From Vibrio hibernica (GTDB taxonomy: Bacteria > Pseudomonadota > Gammaproteobacteria > Enterobacterales > Vibrionaceae), in contig NZ_VHKO01000029.1 of NCBI RefSeq assembly GCF_015223435.1, positions 1-33,986 of the forward strand: 33,986 nucleotides of DNA, written 5' to 3'. Shown in pieces: positions 1 to 7,108 of the stretch. The translations under genes were made by a program, and so were the position numbers. Numbering within the stretch: position 1 is the stretch's first letter; every line of letters begins with the position of its first letter. The notes under the pieces are model-generated. The model saw only the letters and a list, made by a program, of their open reading frames with translations. It was not told where the DNA came from and did no database searches.

Positions 1-562
1 GATCTATCCCCGAAGCCAGTACATTTAACCGAAGGGCTTGTTGACGTATTTGAAATTGATAGTTTTCTATTGCTGTGCGTAAGATTCTTTGCATTTTTGC
101 AGAATGAATATAGTCGACCATTTTTTTCATAAGTTCGGTATTACGCCCCTTTTGAGTTGCTAGACCGACAGGCTGTATAGGAAATTGATCGTTCAAAATC
201 GTGGCACTAAATCCAGCATCGATAAATGTTTTCAAACTCGTAATTGTATCAATGACACCATCAACATCTCCGCTTGAGATCATTTTTTTAGCCTGGTCAG
301 TGGTCTCAAACTCTATCGTTTCAATATTAGGATATAATTCTTTTATGGTTGATTTGAATATCATGTCTTTTGCCACTGCAATGCGTTTAATCTCTGTAAT
401 ACCAATATATTTACTCGGTCGATTAACACTATAAAAATAAGTATATTCAATATTCGTTGGGCTAGAGACATCTAACGTTTCAGCCCGCTCAGGGGAATAG
501 GTAATATTGGTTAAAAAATCTATCTTGTTTGTTTCCAGATCATGGATAGCTGCATATTCTCA
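1..562 (-). pseudogene. 3' fragment of a solute-binding-domain sensor gene split by IS21
   Basis: Read on the minus strand from about 559 down to base 1, one frame stays open and gives a peptide starting AAIHDLETNKIDFLTNITYS and ending IRQQALRLNVLASGID at the window edge. The stretches 'KIDFLTNITYSPERAETLD' and 'VDGVIDTITSLKTFIDAGF' are typical of the second half of SBP_bac_3 (periplasmic amino-acid-binding-like) domains. No stop is reached, so the protein continues outside the window; such domains in Vibrio often precede GGDEF or histidine kinase modules, but that part is not visible. The matching N-terminal piece lies at 3179-3427 on the other side of the IS21 element. The two halves belong to one ancestral gene, now disconnected. 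Domain identity is fairly certain; the output module is unknown. Confidence 0.7.
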
Positions 563-570
563 TGCATCGC

Positions 571-687
571 GATCACCTAATACTATCTAAGCCGATCACC
601 TAATACCATCCATCGAGATCACTCAATACCATCGATGCCGATCACTTTTCGGTCAAAATGGTATTGAGTGATCGGCTTGAATGGTAT
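571..687 (+). repeat. Left-end iteron array of the IS21 element
   Basis: Three direct repeats follow each other with an exact 23-bp period at 571-593, 594-616 and 617-639. All begin GATCAC and contain AATAC(C/T)ATC; a fourth GATCAC starts at 640. Two further copies lie in inverted orientation at about 658-687. The arm GATCACTCAATACCAT (617-632) and its exact complement (658-673) form a 16-bp perfect inverted repeat with a 25-nt spacer. Multiple terminal repeats that bind transposase are known for IS21-family elements. A hairpin here could also limit transcription entering istA from outside. Confidence 0.8.
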
Positions 688-768
688 CGTTCAATTGGTA
701 CACGTTTTTGTCTAGCCAGTAGGTGTTTTTAACCGTTATTCTTTTCATTTTTGATGATGAGAATGACC

Positions 769-2313
769 ATGCCAACGGCACCTATTTCAATGCGTAAACT
801 TAAAGAGATTTTAAGACTAAAATACAGCTGTAAACTCAGTCATCGTCAGATAGCAACAAGCTTATCTGTTTCACCCTCAATCGTGTCTAAATATGCCTGT
901 AAATCAGCAGAGTTAGATATTACTTACTGGCCGCTTGATGAGAAGTGGGATGATCACGCTCTGCAACGAGCGTTCTTCAAAACAAAGCCTCGATTAAAAG
1001 GCTTTACCATTCCTGACTGGTCGTTAGTTCAGCAAGAGCTTCGGCCTAAAACCATGACGTTGTTGCTGCTTTGGGAAGAATACAAAGAGCGGCACGCGGA
1101 AGGTTTTTACAGTTACACTCACTTCTGCCGTCAGTACAAGGCATGGCTTAAATGCCAAAAACCCTCCATGCGACAAAATCATAAAGCAGGTGAAAAACTG
1201 TTTGTGGATTACTGTGGCCCAACCATGAGTATTGTTGATACAAGTACAGGCGAGTGTCGTACTGCACAAGTGTTCGTTGCGGTCATGGGTGCATCAAATT
1301 ATACCTATGCCGAAGCGACTTACAGCCAGAAACTCGAAGATTGTGTGATGAGTCACGCCCGTTGTTTTGAGTTTCTTGGCGGTGTTCCAGAGCTAATAAT
1401 TCCTGACAACCTTAAAAGTGCCGTCACCAAACCGTGTCGATATGAGCCTGACTTAAATCCAACCTACCAACAACTAGCGACACATTACGATACGGTCATT
1501 GTGCCCGCTAGACCCTATAAACCAAAGGATAAGGCTAAGGCTGAAGTGGGTGTGCAAATTGTTGAACGTTGGATAATGGCGCGCCTTCGTAATGAAACCT
1601 TCTTTAGCTTGCGTCAATTGAACCTGAAAATACAAGCATTACTGGTCGATTTAAATCAACGGAAAATGAAAAAGCATCCTGGCTCACGGCTCAGTCAGTT
1701 TGATGCTATCGACAGACCTGCACTCAAACCACTGCCCACACAGCCTTACAGCTATACCTTAGTAAAACAGGTGAGCGTGCATATTGATTATCATGTGGAA
1801 ATTGAAAAGCACTACTACTCAGTGCCACATACCTTAATTAAACAAAAGCTTGAAGCCCATGCCTCCGGGAAGTTGGTGACACTCTACCATCAAGGCATAC
1901 GAGTCGCTGTTCACCCCAGATCATACCGAGAAGGTGCGCACACCACGCTTGATCTGCATATGCCTATCGCTCATCAAAAGCAGCAACAATGGACACCACA
2001 GCGGTTCGAACGCTGGGCGAGTAAATTTGGCACATCAACTGAGCAGTTTGTTATGCAATTGATGCAAGCTAAAAAACATCCAGAGCAAAGCTACCGTGCT
2101 TGTATGGGGTTATTAAGCCTAGGTAAAAAGTTTAGTGATCAACGTCTTGAAGCCACCTGTCATCGCGCATTAACCACAGGTGTTACTCGCGTTAAACAAG
2201 TAAAGACTATCTTAGAAAAAGGCTTGGATAAACAACCCTTGCCACAAGCTCAAGGTGATTTACTACAAGATATTGATCATAAAAATATCCGTGGCAACCA
2301 CTATTACCATTAA
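769..2313 (+). CDS. istA: IS21-family transposase IstA
   Basis: This is the DDE transposase of the IS21 element. The N-terminus from 'MPTAPISMRKLKEILRLKYS' holds a helix-turn-helix ('SHRQIATSLSVSPSIVSKY'). The catalytic triad is visible as D in 'FVDYCGP' (about residue 147 from this start), D in 'IIPDNLKSAV' (213) and E in 'KDKAKAEVGVQ' (259). The C-terminal part carries the beta-barrel-like stretch seen in IstA proteins. The frame is open from 751 with several possible ATG codons; I chose the one at 769 because homologous proteins begin at MPT. About 514 aa is a normal IstA length, and there is no internal stop. It lies directly downstream of the left-end iterons, so expression probably starts within or near them. 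Confidence 0.93.
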   Translation: MPTAPISMRKLKEILRLKYSCKLSHRQIATSLSVSPSIVSKYACKSAELDITYWPLDEKWDDHALQRAFFKTKPRLKGFTIPDWSLVQQELRPKTMTLLLLWEEYKERHAEGFYSYTHFCRQYKAWLKCQKPSMRQNHKAGEKLFVDYCGPTMSIVDTSTGECRTAQVFVAVMGASNYTYAEATYSQKLEDCVMSHARCFEFLGGVPELIIPDNLKSAVTKPCRYEPDLNPTYQQLATHYDTVIVPARPYKPKDKAKAEVGVQIVERWIMARLRNETFFSLRQLNLKIQALLVDLNQRKMKKHPGSRLSQFDAIDRPALKPLPTQPYSYTLVKQVSVHIDYHVEIEKHYYSVPHTLIKQKLEAHASGKLVTLYHQGIRVAVHPRSYREGAHTTLDLHMPIAHQKQQQWTPQRFERWASKFGTSTEQFVMQLMQAKKHPEQSYRACMGLLSLGKKFSDQRLEATCHRALTTGVTRVKQVKTILEKGLDKQPLPQAQGDLLQDIDHKNIRGNHYYH

Positions 2314-2341
2314 TAAAAATTAACAAACCATAGGAAAACTT

Positions 2342-3106
2342 ATGCAAAATATCAATCAATAAGTTAATAATCAGTTAAGTAATTTAAAGCTAAGCGGCAT
2401 ACGTGATGCGCTATTGCAGCAATACGAGCAACCCAATTTATACGTTGAACAAAGCTTCGAAGAGCGGCTAAGTTTATTGCTTGAACATGAAATAACGCAG
2501 CGTGATCAGCGTAAAATAGATCGCCTAACGCGACAAGCAAAGTTCAGAGTTGGCGGCACACTTGCCCAACTCAACTATGGCGCAGCACGACAACTCGATA
2601 AAGCTCAGATCCGTTCATTAGCACAAGGTGAATGGCTTCGTCTTCACCAAAACATCTTGATCACAGGCGCAACAGGTTGTGGCAAAACTTACCTCGCTTG
2701 CGCGCTTGGTCAAAACCACTGCCAACAAGGGAATAGCGTTTATTATTTTAGGCTCAAAGAGCTATTAGAAAAGATGTTTCTAGCGCAAGCCGATGGTAGT
2801 TATCGAAAACTGATCAACAAGCTTAGCTCTGCCAATTTACTGATCTTAGATGATTGGGGATTAGAGCCATTAACGGCTCAACAACGGAGTGATTTACTGG
2901 AATTAATTGATGCAAGATATGATACAAAATCGACCTTAATTGCGAGTCAATTACCGATAGAAAATTGGTATGAAATGATCGGAGAGTCGACCCACGCGGA
3001 TGCGATTCTAGATAGGCTTGTGCACGGGGCGATAAAGTTGGAATTAAAAGGCGAGTCGATGCGAAAAAAACTAAATTTCTTGACTGATGCCGATCACTCA
3101 AGTTAG
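2342..3106 (+). pseudogene. istB: IS21-family helper ATPase IstB with in-frame stop at codon 7
   Basis: IstB is the AAA+ ATPase that helps IstA select targets. The family frame starts at ATG 2342 (MQNINQ), but codon 7 is TAA (2360-2362). The same frame then continues without a break through 'VNNQLSNLKLSGIRDALLQQ' to 3106. Walker A 'GATGCGKT' and Walker B 'LLILDDWG' are intact. From 2342 the product would be 254 aa, normal for IstB. The first plausible restart after the stop is TTG at 2414, which would give 230 aa lacking the N-terminal 24 residues but keeping the ATPase core. The gene is therefore either dead or translated as a shortened form. A single C-to-T change (CAA to TAA) would explain the stop. 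Confidence 0.85.
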
Positions 3107-3143
3107 ATTTTACTGAGGTCTACTGACAGACAAAAAAGTGATC

Positions 3144-3173
3144 GGCTTGAATGGTATTGAGCGATCGGCATCA
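3144..3173 (-). repeat. Right-end iteron of the IS21 element
   Basis: One 23-bp copy of the left-end iteron lies at 3144-3166 in inverted orientation (it contains AATGGTATTGAGCGATC). It is followed inward by GATCAC on the minus strand (3138-3143) and outward by the terminal GGCATCA. The right end thus has one full iteron against three at the left. Confidence 0.75.
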
Positions 3174-3178
3174 TGGTA

Positions 3179-3427
3179 TTACGCAATAGCGTCGGAGAAG
3201 GTGTCATATTTTATATAGTTAACTTTGAAATCGAATTTCTTAGACAGTTCATCAAATAGAACTTGAGCCATAATGTCATTTGGTCTAGTTGCCACTTTAT
3301 AAGTAATGGCTTGCGTTTTAAATGAAGAGTGAAAATGAGGTGAGTAGGAGTTCGCTGAAACACTGAGGCTGTGTAAACTAAAAAAGAAACAACACAGATA
3401 GACGTATCTAAACACAGTGAACCTCAA
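3179..3427 (-). pseudogene. 5' fragment of the solute-binding-domain sensor gene split by IS21
   Basis: The frame encodes 82 residues. They comprise a signal peptide (MRFTVFRYVYLCCFFFSLHS...VSA) and the first strand-helix unit of an SBP_bac_3 domain, 'ITYKVATRPNDIMAQVLFDE', ending '...YDTFSDAIA' at a stop next to the IS right end. The start appears to be TTG at 3425-3427; I see no ATG in frame upstream. The fragment matches the downstream half at 1-562, where 'AAIHDLETNKIDFL' continues the domain. The short product would be exported but cannot bind ligand on its own. Confidence 0.7.
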
Positions 3428-3455
3428 GAATTGGCTATAAAAATCGTCCTTATAA

Positions 3456-3474
3456 TATCTGGTATAACCAGATA
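3456..3474. promoter_or_regulatory. Palindrome between the divergent sensor gene and atl (candidate operator)
   Basis: TATCTGGT-ATA-ACCAGATA is a perfect inverted repeat with 8-bp arms, 41 bp before the atl start and 29 bp before the presumed sensor-gene start. Its position between divergent genes fits a repressor or activator site. There is no direct evidence for a binding protein. Confidence 0.35.
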
Positions 3475-3514
3475 AACCAACGAATCTTTCCCTTAACTAA
3501 ATAAAGGTTAAATA

Positions 3515-3817
3515 ATGTCTTTTGAACAGCAAGTATTTTTTGTTCTACATCAAATACCTCAAGGCTCTGTCACCAGTTATGGTCAGGTCGCTAAGATGGC
3601 AGGTTTTCCTGGTTACGCTCGCCATGTTGGTAAGTTACTCTCAAACCTTCCCGATGGAAGTACGCTGCCTTGGCACCGAGTACTCAATAGCCAAGGAAAA
3701 ATATCTCTCAAAGAAAGCGATCTAGAAAGACAAAGAACAAAGTTAATCAATGATGGTATTGAGGTAAGTTTAGAAGGGAAAGTTAAATTAAAGCAATATT
3801 TATGGCAGCCAGACTAA
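3515..3817 (+). CDS. atl: Alkyltransferase-like protein Atl (YbaZ)
   Basis: This 100-aa protein belongs to the MGMT-like DNA-binding family that recognises O6-alkylguanine and flags it for nucleotide excision repair without removing the alkyl group. The active-site motif is PWHRV (residues 52-56): tryptophan replaces the acceptor cysteine of true methyltransferases, the hallmark of Atl. The presumed arginine finger is R36 in 'GYARHVG'. The size equals the C-terminal domain of MGMT alone. The start is ATG 3515 with an AAGG-like ribosome site a few bases upstream. It sits beside ybaY and tesB as in E. coli. The sequence is complete and shows no damage. Confidence 0.92.
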   Translation: MSFEQQVFFVLHQIPQGSVTSYGQVAKMAGFPGYARHVGKLLSNLPDGSTLPWHRVLNSQGKISLKESDLERQRTKLINDGIEVSLEGKVKLKQYLWQPD

Positions 3818-3836
3818 CCAACTGCCAAAAAATAAA

Positions 3837-4298
3837 TTACTTAACACCAACTAATATTAATTGAACCGTTTTAGTTTGATTAGGGTCGGTAATCACACGG
3901 TAAGCCGTATCTGTGGTAAAACGTAATTTACCATCCAATGCGATTTTAGCGCGAACTACATAGGTATGATTAGCCTTAATCTTATCTTTATTAAAATCTA
4001 ATTTAAAATTGAACGGTACTTGTTTCCCACCCGTTACTGTCGACTCTGTCGCGATAATTTCTGATTTTGCGTCAGCACGAGAAACATCCTCTAACGTAAC
4101 CGTTATTACAGCAGTACTCGGTAATGCAATACGCTCCCGATAGGCAACTGTCCCGACTACGGTATCCAACATCACTGGCTTTTCAACTTGCTGAGCTGAC
4201 ATAGTCGTATCCGTTTTATTCGTATCCACAGTCGTGCTGCAACCAGACAACCATGATACAAATATTATTGATGAAATTAATAATAATGGCTTTTTCAT
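3837..4298 (-). CDS. ybaY: YbaY-family lipoprotein
   Basis: This is a predicted outer-membrane lipoprotein of 153 aa. It has a signal peptide with lipobox LSGC (residues 17-20, lipidated C20) followed by Ser at +2, which favours transport to the outer membrane. The mature part, 'VGTVAYRERIALPSTAVITV...FNFKLDFNKDKIKANHTYVVRAKI', is the beta-sandwich of the YbaY/YscW-like family. Its function is not settled; family members are small periplasmic-facing lipoproteins. It is convergent with atl (20-bp gap) and divergent from tesB, matching the enteric ybaZ-ybaY-tesB neighbourhood, which supports the assignment. Confidence 0.85.
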   Translation of the reverse strand: MKKPLLLISSIIFVSWLSGCSTTVDTNKTDTTMSAQQVEKPVMLDTVVGTVAYRERIALPSTAVITVTLEDVSRADAKSEIIATESTVTGGKQVPFNFKLDFNKDKIKANHTYVVRAKIALDGKLRFTTDTAYRVITDPNQTKTVQLILVGVK

Positions 4299-4340
4299 AT
4301 TGATGCTTATCTCTTTTTAGTGACTAAATGCGAGTTACGC

Positions 4341-4369
4341 TTGTAATTAAAAGCGACTCAAGCTAATAA
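4341..4369 (+). promoter_or_regulatory. Candidate sigma-70 promoter for tesB
   Basis: TTGTAA (4341-4346) and TAATAA (4364-4369) are separated by 17 bp and lie just upstream of the tesB ribosome site. Each hexamer matches about 4 of 6 consensus positions, so this is only a candidate. Confidence 0.35.
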
Positions 4370-4394
4370 TTTGACAATACAATACGGAGGACGG

Positions 4395-5258
4395 ATGAGC
4401 AAACAATTACAAGAATTATTGAACCTTCACCAACTAGAACGATTAGAAGTCGGATTATTTCGTGGCGAATGTGAAAATTTAGGCTTGCCTCAAGTGTATG
4501 GTGGTCAAGTGATTGGGCAAGCTTTATCAGCAGCGGCAAATACCGTTGATAGCGATAGAGGCGTTCATTCTTTCCATAGTTATTTTTTGCACCCTGGGGA
4601 TATCAAGCAACCTATTATTTATGATGTTGAAACACTACGTGATGGGCGTAGTTTTTCAACTCGTCGCGTTAAAGCAATTCAGCATGGAAGGCCTATTTTC
4701 TATCTCACGGCATCTTATCAAGCGATTACCGATGGGCTTGAGCATCAACAAGTCACCATGCCAAAAGTGAAAGGCCCAGAAGGTTTATTAAGCGAAGCAG
4801 AGCTAGCAAAAGAGCTTTTAAAAGGCATGCCTGAGCATATTCAACGTACTTTTGGCTCAGAAAAACCGATCGAAGTTCGTCCTGTCATTTTAAATAACCC
4901 CCTGCAACCAAGTGAATTACCAGCGAAACAATATTTATGGATCAAGGCTAACGGCGAGTTACCAGACGATCCGATGATTCACCAATATTTACTCAGTTAT
5001 GCATCTGATTGGGGTTTCTTAGTGACCGCTCTATTTCCTCATTCTGTATCGCTACTAACCCCGAAATTTCAAGTTGCCACGATTGACCATTCAATGTGGT
5101 TTCATCGCCCCTTTAAAATGGATGAGTGGCTACTATATGTAATCGAAAGTCCAACTAGCAGCAATACGCGTGGACTGGTAAAAGGTGAAATATACAATCA
5201 ACAAGGCCATCTAATCGCAACCGCGGTACAAGAAGGTGTGATGCGCTTTACCAGTTAG
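4395..5258 (+). CDS. tesB: Acyl-CoA thioesterase II TesB
   Basis: TesB hydrolyses medium- and long-chain acyl-CoA to free fatty acid and CoA in the cytoplasm. The protein is a double hot-dog fold of 287 aa from ATG 4395 (E. coli TesB has 286). The catalytic residues align as D205 ('SYASDWGFL'), T229 ('QVATIDHSMWFHRPF') and Q279 ('ATAVQEGVMRF'). I chose the start at 4395 because GGAGG (4386-4390) lies just before it; the frame is open further upstream only from a TTG at 4371. It is divergent from ybaY and ends convergently with decR across a shared terminator. Confidence 0.95.
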   Translation: MSKQLQELLNLHQLERLEVGLFRGECENLGLPQVYGGQVIGQALSAAANTVDSDRGVHSFHSYFLHPGDIKQPIIYDVETLRDGRSFSTRRVKAIQHGRPIFYLTASYQAITDGLEHQQVTMPKVKGPEGLLSEAELAKELLKGMPEHIQRTFGSEKPIEVRPVILNNPLQPSELPAKQYLWIKANGELPDDPMIHQYLLSYASDWGFLVTALFPHSVSLLTPKFQVATIDHSMWFHRPFKMDEWLLYVIESPTSSNTRGLVKGEIYNQQGHLIATAVQEGVMRFTS

Positions 5259-5298
5259 TCACCAATATATTGGCTGTATCTCATTATTGAATCCGGTT

Positions 5299-5336
5299 AT
5301 TGATCAAGCCTTCAACTTACTTCTGGCTTGGTCAAT
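5299..5336. terminator. Convergent terminator between tesB and decR
   Basis: ATTGATCAAGCC (5299-5310) pairs with GGCTTGGTCAAT (5325-5336) with one G-T wobble and a 14-nt loop. A T-rich tract (ATTTTT) follows at about 5341. It lies between the two convergent stops and probably serves both. Confidence 0.6.
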
Positions 5337-5344
5337 AGCTATTT

Positions 5345-5815
5345 TTAGCCAAGCGCTAGAGCTGTCGTATACTTCAATGGCTCCATAGCAAAAGTCGAGG
5401 TAACATTAGAGATACCTTCCATGCTGTTCACCAATTTTTTATAAAAACCATCAAATTGCTTCATATCGGATACCAATACTTTCATCATATAGTCATACTC
5501 CCCCGCCATGCGATAAAACTCCATCACCTCCGGAAACTCACAAGTCGTCTCAACAAACTTCTGATACCACTCATTAGAATGATCGTTGGTTTTCACCATC
5601 ACAAAGGCGATAAAGGACAACCCTAATAATTCTGGATCTAATAATGCAACCTTTTTGACAATAATACCTTGCTCTTCCAAGCGTTTGATCCGCTTCCAAC
5701 AAGGTGTCGTAGTTAAATTCACGGCCTCGGCTAATGATTGTAACGACTGCTCAGAATCTTGCTGTAATAAGGCTAATAATGCTTTATCCACCTTATCCAA
5801 AACGATATTTTTCAC
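5345..5815 (-). CDS. decR: Lrp/AsnC-family regulator, DecR type
   Basis: This 156-aa DNA-binding regulator has an N-terminal winged helix-turn-helix ('[29 protein letters not shown]') and a C-terminal RAM/effector domain ('[29 protein letters not shown]'). The whole sequence closely resembles E. coli DecR (YbaO), which senses cysteine and activates cysteine desulfidase and export genes. It is divergent from a PLP enzyme of the cysteine desulfhydrase/synthase type, the expected layout for local control. The start is GTG at 5813-5815; E. coli DecR begins about five codons further in, so the N-terminal residues are uncertain. Confidence 0.85.
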   Translation of the reverse strand: MKNIVLDKVDKALLALLQQDSEQSLQSLAEAVNLTTTPCWKRIKRLEEQGIIVKKVALLDPELLGLSFIAFVMVKTNDHSNEWYQKFVETTCEFPEVMEFYRMAGEYDYMMKVLVSDMKQFDGFYKKLVNSMEGISNVTSTFAMEPLKYTTALALG

Positions 5816-5830
5816 ACTTAACCCAATATG

Positions 5831-5847
5831 TAGAATTATTTTCTCTA
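5831..5847. promoter_or_regulatory. Candidate Lrp/DecR-type site between decR and the PLP gene
   Basis: TAGAATTATTTTCTCTA has TAGA/TCTA arms around an A+T-rich centre, similar to the general form of Lrp-family sites. It lies 16 bp upstream of decR in the divergent intergenic region. The match is loose, so confidence is low. Confidence 0.3.
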
Positions 5848-5964
5848 TTTATGCAAAATTATCTTAAATAATGCAAACCATTTCTCCTAACGACAGGGTA
5901 AATTATCTACATAAAATGAATTGAAGCAATAATAATCAATACACCGCCTATCATGGAGCCAATT

Positions 5965-7023
5965 ATGTGCATAGACAGAGAATGGATAAATCAAGCCATC
6001 ACTAAAATTGAAGCAGACATCCAACGTTCTGCGGATACTCATCTTATCAAGCTTGATATTCCTCACCTTTCTGGAATTGATATATATTTAAAAGATGAAA
6101 GTACACATCCAACCGGATCTTTAAAGCACAGGTTGGCACGATCTCTATTTTTATTTGCGTTATCAAACGGATGGATTGGCCCTAAAACAACGATTATTGA
6201 ATCCTCATCAGGTAGCACTGCCGTTTCAGAAGCCTATTTTTCTCGATTATTAGGGTTGTCTTTTGTAGCGGTTATGCCAAAAACGACCGCCAAGAAAAAA
6301 ATCGAGCAAATTGAATTTTATGGTGGCCGTGCACATTTGGTAGAGCGTTCTGATCAAATATATGCCGAATCACACCGTTTAGCCAAAGAGCTGAATGGGC
6401 ATTATATGGATCAATTTACCTACGCTGAACGAGCAACGGATTGGCGAGGTAACAACAATATTGCCGATAGCATTTTTGAGCAGATGCAATTAGAACCTCA
6501 TCCAGTCCCAACGTGGATAGTGATGAGCGCAGGAACAGGCGGCACGTCTGCCACTATTGGCCGCTTCATTCGATATAAAAAACACGCGACTAAGCTTTGT
6601 GTGGTTGATCCTGAGAACTCAGTGTTCCACGATTATTTCAAAACCGGTGATATGACCCTGACACTAGATTGCGGGAGTAAAATAGAAGGTATTGGTCGCC
6701 CTCGCGTTGAACCTAGTTTTATTCCAGGTGTAATCGATGAGATGCGCACCATTCCAGATGCCGCGAGCATTGCCACCATTCATTGGCTCGAAGCTATTTT
6801 AGGCCGTAAAGTTGGTCCATCGACTGGAACGAATCTATATGGCGTACTGAATATCGCGAATGAAATGAAAAACAGAGGCGAAACAGGATCTCTTGTGACG
6901 TTAATTTGTGACAGTGGTGATCGCTATTTAGAATGCCATTACAATCCTGATTGGATTCAAAACAACATAAAAGAAAGCATTGAACCTTATTTGAGTGAGC
7001 TTAAAAATATCACTCAATTATAG
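5965..7023 (+). CDS. PLP-dependent cysteine desulfhydrase / cysteine-synthase-like enzyme
   Basis: This is a fold-type II PLP enzyme of about 352 aa. The Schiff-base lysine lies in 'HPTGSLKHR' (K54 from this start). The substrate loop is 'SSSGSTA' (81-87) and the phosphate cradle 'SAGTGGTSA'. It resembles the cystathionine-beta-synthase/cysteine-synthase-like proteins, including the Cds1 group of L-cysteine desulfhydrases (cysteine to pyruvate, ammonia and sulfide). I chose ATG 5965 because GGAG (5955-5958) is 6 bp ahead; an alternative ATG is at 5953. It is divergent from decR, whose E. coli homologue controls cysteine detoxification, which supports a role in cysteine breakdown. It could instead act on another beta-substituted amino acid. 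A strong terminator follows. Confidence 0.8.
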   Translation: MCIDREWINQAITKIEADIQRSADTHLIKLDIPHLSGIDIYLKDESTHPTGSLKHRLARSLFLFALSNGWIGPKTTIIESSSGSTAVSEAYFSRLLGLSFVAVMPKTTAKKKIEQIEFYGGRAHLVERSDQIYAESHRLAKELNGHYMDQFTYAERATDWRGNNNIADSIFEQMQLEPHPVPTWIVMSAGTGGTSATIGRFIRYKKHATKLCVVDPENSVFHDYFKTGDMTLTLDCGSKIEGIGRPRVEPSFIPGVIDEMRTIPDAASIATIHWLEAILGRKVGPSTGTNLYGVLNIANEMKNRGETGSLVTLICDSGDRYLECHYNPDWIQNNIKESIEPYLSELKNITQL

Positions 7024-7042
7024 GCAAGCTAGTAATGTATAC

Positions 7043-7077
7043 AAAAAACCTGACGTTGAGTTTACGTCAGGTTTTTT
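7043..7077. terminator. Strong bidirectional rho-independent terminator
   Basis: AAAAAACCTGACGT (7043-7056) and its exact complement (7064-7077) form a 14-bp perfect stem with a 7-nt loop, ending in a T run on both strands. It lies between the PLP gene and the convergent RND permease gene. Confidence 0.92.
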
Positions 7078-7108
7078 CTTATCAGCTTTTGTTAGCTTAT
7101 ATTACAAA

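Larger units (their letters stand above)
563..3173 (+). mobile_element. IS21-family insertion sequence (istA-istB)
   Basis: The element carries istA and istB in the usual order and is about 2.6 kb, within the IS21 family range. Its ends are inverted copies: the left end reads TGCATCGCGATCAC and the right end, read inward, TGATGCCGATCGC, both starting with the TG typical of the family. Inside each end are 23-bp iterons. The host gene on either side is an SBP_bac_3 sensor gene whose two halves resume on both flanks. I could not read a clean target-site duplication, so the boundaries may be off by a few bases. The istB reading frame has an early stop, so the copy may be immobile. Confidence 0.85.

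Noticed and set aside
571..639. Possible CRISPR array in the 23-bp repeats
   Set aside because: The repeats are contiguous without unique spacers and lie at the end of an IS; they are transposase-site iterons.
563..3173. Target-site duplication of the IS21 element
   Set aside because: TATT occurs near both ends, but not directly adjacent to the TG/CA termini, and the joined sequence would place a stop in the host frame; I do not claim a duplication.
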